Of a stretch of DNA of 64,000 bases, positions 60,159-64,000 are shown piece by piece (position 1 is the stretch's first letter; every line of letters begins with the position of its first letter). A program made the position numbers and the translations under genes. A model generated the notes under the pieces. The model had not been told where the DNA came from. It ran no database searches and was given only the letters and a program-made list of their open reading frames with translations. This stretch comes from CAVZCK01 sp963798805. GTDB taxonomy: Bacteria; Pseudomonadota; Alphaproteobacteria; Rhizobiales; Rhodomicrobiaceae. Location: positions 558,001 through 622,000 of the forward strand of contig CAWCVC010000002.1 in the NCBI GenBank assembly GCA_963798805.1, in the 5' to 3' direction.

Positions 60159-60598
60159 CTATTTGGATGCCGCCGGGCTTCCTTGAGGCTGCCCCTGGCC
60201 GGACGCGCCCAAGGTCTTGAGATAGCTGATGACCAGCTTGCGCCTTTCCGGATCCGCTTGCCGGTACATCATCACGGTGCCGGGCACGACCTTCTTGGCA
60301 TTGCGATCCAGCGGTCGAGATTTTCCTCGTTCCAGATCAGATGCGCCGCGGCGAGCGCGTCGGAATAATGGAAGCCGTCGGCCTTGCCGGATTGGCGGCC
60401 ATAGACGCCCCAGAGACTGGGTCCCTGGCGTGGAAGCGCGCCTTTTTCGGCGGCGTGGCAGGTGCCGCAGCTTTTCTTGAACTGGGCTTCGGGCGTCTCC
60501 TGCGCCCGGCTCGGCCCCGAGGCCAGGCCGGCCAGCAGCATGGCGGCGGCGAAGAGAGGCAAGCCTCGCGCCGTCGCAAACAGAAATTGCCCGATCAT
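60159..60598 (-). pseudogene. Exported c-type cytochrome, one-base deletion
   Basis: A signal peptide (LFATARGLPLFAAAMLLAGLASG) and the heme motif KKSCGTCHAAEKGALPRQGPSLWGVYGR, FHYSDAL, ENLDRWIA, then a break; the rest NAKKVVPGTVMMYRQADPERRKLVISYLKTLGAS is in another frame and provides the Met axial ligand. Restoring one base near 60301 (gc-aat) gives 146 residues, a typical cytochrome c of dehydrogenase electron chains. The uncorrected reading ends early at RRSCPAP. Likely electron acceptor for the GMC dehydrogenase. Confidence 0.82.
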
Positions 60599-60670
60599 TG
60601 CCTCAGGATAGGCCAATGACGCGCGCCGTGGTGGTAGTCCCCTGCTACGTCAGCGCTTTGCCTCGGCTGC

Positions 60671-60991
60671 TTATTCCGCTGCCGTCAGCATCGGCGCGCC
60701 GCTCGGAATGCCGAAGCGGCGGCTTTCCTGCGGGTGCTGCCGGTCGAGATAGATCAGGCAGCAGCGCAGCAGCGAGGCGAAATTGCGCGCCTCGCCATGG
60801 GCGGCGATCACCTCGTCATGCAGTTTGCCGATGAATTTCGCGAGGCTCAGATTCTCCCGCGCGGCGATCTCGTCGAGGATCTGCCAGAAAATCTTCTCAA
60901 GCTGAATGCTGGTCGAATAGCCGCCCAGGCGGACCGAGCGCTTCTCGGATTCATAATTGGACGGCGGTTGTCCGGCGAAGATCTGACACAT
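60671..60991 (-). CDS. Ribbon-helix-helix domain protein (RHH_4)
   Basis: 106 residues: SVRLGGYSTSIQLEKIFWQILDEIAARENLSLAKFIGKLHDEVIAAHG is the RHH_4 domain (a beta strand, then two helices), followed by ARNFASLLRCCLIYLD. RHH proteins are usually DNA-binding; members of this type are found in many alphaproteobacteria, target unknown. It stands alone upstream of the cytochrome gene on the same strand. Confidence 0.85.
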   Translation of the reverse strand: MCQIFAGQPPSNYESEKRSVRLGGYSTSIQLEKIFWQILDEIAARENLSLAKFIGKLHDEVIAAHGEARNFASLLRCCLIYLDRQHPQESRRFGIPSGAPMLTAAE

Positions 60992-61113
60992 GGCGTCTCA
61001 CTCCAGTTCTTGTCGTTCTTCTTGTTGAGCCATCATGCTCTCGTGATGAGGCAGAATTTGCAAGCCTCACGGGGGAGGGAGGATTTGTGACTTGCCCGTC
61101 TGAGCGGGCGGCG

Positions 61114-61896
61114 TCACGAGCTGCCTTGCGGGGTGGCGCGGCGGATGCTGATGATTTCGGCAAGGATGGCGACGGCGATCTCCGATGGAGTCTTGGCGCC
61201 GATCCTGAGGCCGGCCGGCGCGTGCAGGTGGGCAAGCGCTTCCTTAGGCATGCCGTCGGCGGCGAGCCGGTCGCGCAGAGCCTTCGCCTTCGCCTTACTG
61301 GCGATGAAGGCGACATAAGGCGCGTCGGTCGCCAGGGCTGCCTTCAGCGCTGCAAGGTCGCCGGAGCCTTGCGTGGCGACGACGACGAAGCCGCGCTCGA
61401 GGCCGCGCCGCCTCTGCAACTCGGCAAGCGGCATCGCTTTTGCGCCGCCATCCATTGGGATCAGCTCGACACTGATGCTGGCGGCGAGATCGGCAAGGGC
61501 GCGTGCCACCTGGCTGGCGCCGATGATAACAAGGGGCGGTTTCGGCATGACCGGCTCAATGAAAATCTCCGCCCGGCCTTTGCTCGGGCAGCCGCTGGGG
61601 TGAATGTCGATGCCGTCCGGGTCCCGCGGGGCGGTGATCTGCTCCTTCGGGCGCACGCGGATCAGCTTCGGAGCGGCGGCGTCCATGGCCTGGCGCGCGG
61701 CGCGCAGGACGGCGCCGCGGATGCAGCCGCCGCCGATCCAGCCGACCAGCTCGCCTTCGGCTGTCACCACCGCTTTGGCGCCGGCCTTCGCCGCGGTTGC
61801 GCCTTCGGTGTGCACGATGGTGGCGCGTGCGTGGGGCGTCCGGCCATCCCAGTTGCGGCAGTATAGCTCGACGATGTCGTTCGGATCGGTGGCCAT
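61114..61896 (-). CDS. xdhC: XdhC/CoxI family molybdenum-cofactor insertion protein
   Basis: 260 residues. The N-terminal domain has WDGRTPHARATIVHTEGATAAKAGAKAVVTAEGELVGWIGGGCIRGAVL; the C-terminal Rossmann-like domain has PPLVIIGASQVARALADLAASI and GFVVVATQGSGDLAALKAAL, DAPYVAFIASKAKA. XdhC binds Mo cofactor and delivers the sulfurated form to xanthine-dehydrogenase-type hydroxylases. It lies 15 bp after coxE and completes a coxD-coxE-coxI-like set. Confidence 0.92.
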   Translation of the reverse strand: MATDPNDIVELYCRNWDGRTPHARATIVHTEGATAAKAGAKAVVTAEGELVGWIGGGCIRGAVLRAARQAMDAAAPKLIRVRPKEQITAPRDPDGIDIHPSGCPSKGRAEIFIEPVMPKPPLVIIGASQVARALADLAASISVELIPMDGGAKAMPLAELQRRRGLERGFVVVATQGSGDLAALKAALATDAPYVAFIASKAKAKALRDRLAADGMPKEALAHLHAPAGLRIGAKTPSEIAVAILAEIISIRRATPQGSS

Positions 61897-61911
61897 GGCT
61901 ATTCACTCATG

Positions 61912-63084
61912 TCAAAGCCGCGCCAACTCGTCTTCGAGAGCGGCAAGGCTTTCGAGATTATGCGCCGGCGCGAACAGATCGATATGGGGCAGGGCGGCCG
62001 CCATCGCCGCGGCGCGCGGCTTGTAGGAGGCGCGGCCGAGCAGCGGGTTCAGCCAGACGAGGCGTTTGGTGCGGCGCTTGAGGCGCGCCAGCTCGGCGGC
62101 AAGCTGCTCGGCGGGGCCGGTGTCGAAGCCGTCGCTGACGATGATGGCAAGGCTTCGCGAGCCGAGGGCCGCGCTCGCATGGCGGTCGTTGAAGGCGGCG
62201 AGCAATTCCCCGATGCGCGTGCCGCCGGACCAGCCCTGGCTGATCAGCGCCATCTTCTCCATCAGCTTCATCGGATCGGCGGTCTTGAGCGTCGAGGTGA
62301 TCTGCACGAGCTGAGTGTGGAAGATAAAGGCCTCGGTCTTGGCGAAATGCGCGGTGACAGCGTGGACGAAGCGGGTGAAGAACAGCGAATAGAGGTCCAT
62401 CGAGCCGGAGACGTCGACGAAGATGACGATGCGGAACGGCTTCGGCTTGCGGCGGCTGCGATAAAGCCTCAGCGGCATGCCGCCGGTCGAGACCGAGCGC
62501 TGGAAGGTGCGGCGCAGCACCGGGCGAGTGCCGCGCGTTGCGATCCGGCGCCGCCGCGAGAGGCGGTAACGGATGCGCGCCGCCCAAGCTTCGGCGAGAG
62601 CATGCAGGCGTTCGAGTTGCTCCGGGTCGGTGACCTGGCGGAAGTCGGCCTTGGCGAGATTTTCAATAGACAAGGCGCCGGCGGACCGCCCCTCACCCAG
62701 GACGGCCTGGCTGTCGTTGGCGGTACCGCCCCAGTCGAAATAATTGGCGAGCGTGCCGCCCCGGCTACGGCCGGAGCCGCGCTCATGCATGGCTTGGCCC
62801 GCGCTTGCGACGCCGCTTTGCCTCACCACCGAGCGGCGCTTGCGGGCCAGCCCGAGCCAGAAGGCGTCGAAAATCTCATCGAACCGCCGCCAGTCGCGCC
62901 TGGTCGAGGCGAACAGGGTGCGCAGCGTATGCCGGACCTGACGGATATCGGTCGCATCGATCGTGCCGAGTGCGGCCAGTGCATCGGCGATCTCGGGCAC
63001 GCCGACCGGGAAGGCGTTGTCGTGCAGCAGCCGGGCAAAGCTGGTCATCTGCGCTTCCAGGAGGGGAGCGACGCTTTGGCTCAT
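61912..63084 (-). CDS. coxE: CoxE-like VWA-domain protein
   Basis: 390 residues. N-terminal MSQSVAPLLEAQMTSFARLLHDNAFPVGVPEIADALAAL is the CoxE start; the VWA domain holds RIVIFVDVSGSMDLYSLFFTRFV (MIDAS D-x-S-G-S), SQGWSGGTRIGELLAAFND and SLAIIVSDGFDTGPAEQLAAEL. In the carboxydotroph system CoxE works with the AAA+ protein CoxD in forming the copper-sulfur-molybdenum site. The ATG at 63084 is preferred over the longer reading into the repeat. Confidence 0.92.
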   Translation of the reverse strand: MSQSVAPLLEAQMTSFARLLHDNAFPVGVPEIADALAALGTIDATDIRQVRHTLRTLFASTRRDWRRFDEIFDAFWLGLARKRRSVVRQSGVASAGQAMHERGSGRSRGGTLANYFDWGGTANDSQAVLGEGRSAGALSIENLAKADFRQVTDPEQLERLHALAEAWAARIRYRLSRRRRIATRGTRPVLRRTFQRSVSTGGMPLRLYRSRRKPKPFRIVIFVDVSGSMDLYSLFFTRFVHAVTAHFAKTEAFIFHTQLVQITSTLKTADPMKLMEKMALISQGWSGGTRIGELLAAFNDRHASAALGSRSLAIIVSDGFDTGPAEQLAAELARLKRRTKRLVWLNPLLGRASYKPRAAAMAAALPHIDLFAPAHNLESLAALEDELARL

Positions 63085-63114
63085 ACCGCTCTCCCAAGAG
63101 GAGGCTCCGCGGGT

Positions 63115-63228
63115 GTCGTCCCGGACGGCCGAAGGCCGGGCCGGGACCCAATCCACCTATCCGCAAGCTCATGCTTCGTGGCGAAGTCAATAGGCCCCGG
63201 CTCTGACGGCCGGGGCGACGTCCGGATG
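63115..63228. repeat. Dispersed palindromic repeat
   Basis: GTCGTCCCGGACGGCCG with CGAAGGCCGGGCCGGGAC, and later GGCCCCGGCTCTGACGG with CCGGGGCGACG. Lies between the CoxD-like and CoxE-like genes, so it would be part of their common transcript. Confidence 0.75.
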
Positions 63229-63328
63229 AACGGTGAGGGTAGCCGCCAAACGCACCTCGGCGGAAGTCTCCGGTGGGAGAACGAATCCTGCGATGCCTGA
63301 TGAGGCGTTTTCATAGCTGATCTTTCTT

Positions 63329-64000
63329 TCATGCCGCCGTTCCCGCGAGCCGCTCGAAGACTTCCAGAGGAATCGCATCGCGATCATCGCGCGTCTTGAG
63401 CAGGCAGAGCAGCGACTGATGCACCATCTCCGGATCGTCCTGTAGCCCCGAAATATCGAGCCCAATGAGTGCGGCGACCCAGTCGAGCGTCTCGGCGATG
63501 CCCGGCTTCCTGCGCAGATCCTCGGCGCGAAGCCGCTGCACGAAGCGGACGATCTGCCCGGCGAGCGCCGACGAGATGCCCGGAAAGCGCGCCTGGATGA
63601 TGCGCAGCTCGGTCGCGGCGTCGGGAAACTCGACATAGTGATAGAGGCAGCGCCGGCGCAGCGCGCTCGACAGCTCGCGCGTGGCGTTGGAGGTGAGAAC
63701 GACTTGCGGAATGCTGGTCGCCTCGATGGTGCCGAATTCGGGAATGGTGATCTGGTAGTCCGATAGCACTTCGAGCAGATAGGCTTCGAATTCCTCGTCC
63801 GCCCGGTCGATCTCGTCGATCAGCAGCACGGGCGGCTCCGCTTGCGTGATTGCCTCAAGCAATGGCCGCTTCAGCAGGAAGCTCTCGGAGAAGATGTGGC
63901 TTTCCTTATCATCCGTGCTCGCCGCCTCGCCTTCGAGCACACGGATCGCCAGAATCTGGCGCTGATAATTCCATTCATAGACGGCGCTGGAGGCGTCGAG
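63329..64000 (-). CDS. MoxR/CoxD-type AAA+ ATPase, C-terminal part (cut by window edge)
   Basis: The visible 223 residues begin in LDASSAVYEWNYQRQILAIR and run through PPVLLIDEIDRADEEFEAYLLEVLSD (Walker B), SIPQVVLTSNATRELSSALRRRCLYHYVEFPD (sensor 1 and Arg finger) to a C-terminal lid (RKPGIAETLDWVAALIGLD). Together with coxE and xdhC it makes up a molybdenum-hydroxylase maturation set. The Walker A is beyond the window. A repeat of about 240 bp separates it from coxE. Confidence 0.92.
   Translation of the reverse strand, partial: LDASSAVYEWNYQRQILAIRVLEGEAASTDDKESHIFSESFLLKRPLLEAITQAEPPVLLIDEIDRADEEFEAYLLEVLSDYQITIPEFGTIEATSIPQVVLTSNATRELSSALRRRCLYHYVEFPDAATELRIIQARFPGISSALAGQIVRFVQRLRAEDLRRKPGIAETLDWVAALIGLDISGLQDDPEMVHQSLLCLLKTRDDRDAIPLEVFERLAGTAA

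Noticed and set aside
61909..63300. 463-codon plus-strand reading opposite coxE
   Set aside because: CoxE motifs on the minus strand are clear, and this reading runs through an intergenic repeat.

Overview
The window is about 64 kb of GC-rich (roughly 60% or more) chromosomal DNA from an alphaproteobacterium, most likely of the order Hyphomicrobiales (Rhizobiales). Pointers are a class I (archaeal-type) lysyl-tRNA synthetase, DUF992 and Omp25/Omp31-type surface proteins, a CoxD/CoxE/XdhC maturation set, sdhC-sdhD-sdhA gene order, and many short palindromic intergenic repeats. No genus is claimed.

Layout. 0-5.2 kb (minus strand): start of a zinc alcohol dehydrogenase, then a trehalose operon transcribed otsB > GH15 hydrolase > otsA > glk, in which every junction is a 4-base stop/start overlap. 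5.2-8.4 kb: a selenoprotein-W-like Rdx protein, two tandem tRNA-like sequences, a SnoaL-like protein, a twin-hairpin repeat and a frameshifted slipin. 8.4-11 kb: small proteins (secreted, DUF1697, VOC) and two overlapping zincin-like genes. 11-19.8 kb: succinate dehydrogenase, with sdhB separated from sdhCDA by about 5 kb that holds a 5'-truncated creD, an AT-richer hypothetical gene, an AraC/MFS divergent pair, an SRPBCC protein and a small secreted protein. 20-24.8 kb: esterase, TPR-methyltransferase, thioesterase, DUF992. 24.9-28.3 kb: an Mla-type lipid transport operon (STAS-MlaE, MlaF, MlaD fused to an auxiliary-lipoprotein-like domain). 28.4-32 kb: ferrochelatase and a QmcA/NfeD pair. 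32-38.3 kb: MFS transporter, porin-like Omp, KdsD-type isomerase, GalU, lytic transglycosylase. 38.4-44.1 kb: two tandem SGNH-type secreted proteins, mutY, LysRS. 44.5-55.3 kb: an accessory segment bounded by two inverted copies of a long composite repeat, holding a TerB-like protein, monooxygenase, solute-binding protein, two glycosyltransferases, a multi-stop DUF924 gene and an unrecognised membrane protein; the second repeat copy carries four 57-bp tandem repeats. 55.3-60.6 kb: GIY-YIG protein, a membrane protein, and a GMC dehydrogenase / Tat-exported small subunit / VOC / cytochrome c group. 60.7-64 kb: RHH protein, XdhC (CoxI), CoxE and MoxR/CoxD (partial), a maturation set for a molybdenum hydroxylase.

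Two things stand out. First, three loci (6961-7130, 30133-30301, 59578-59745) carry the same unusual architecture: two hairpins with CTAG feet, mirror-image bulges and a 14-nt linker, with stems that differ between loci but pair within each. Second, eight genes and one gene remnant each need exactly one single-base indel to read through, and one gene has two Glu-to-stop changes; this may be sequencing error or genuine decay, and raw reads would be needed to decide.
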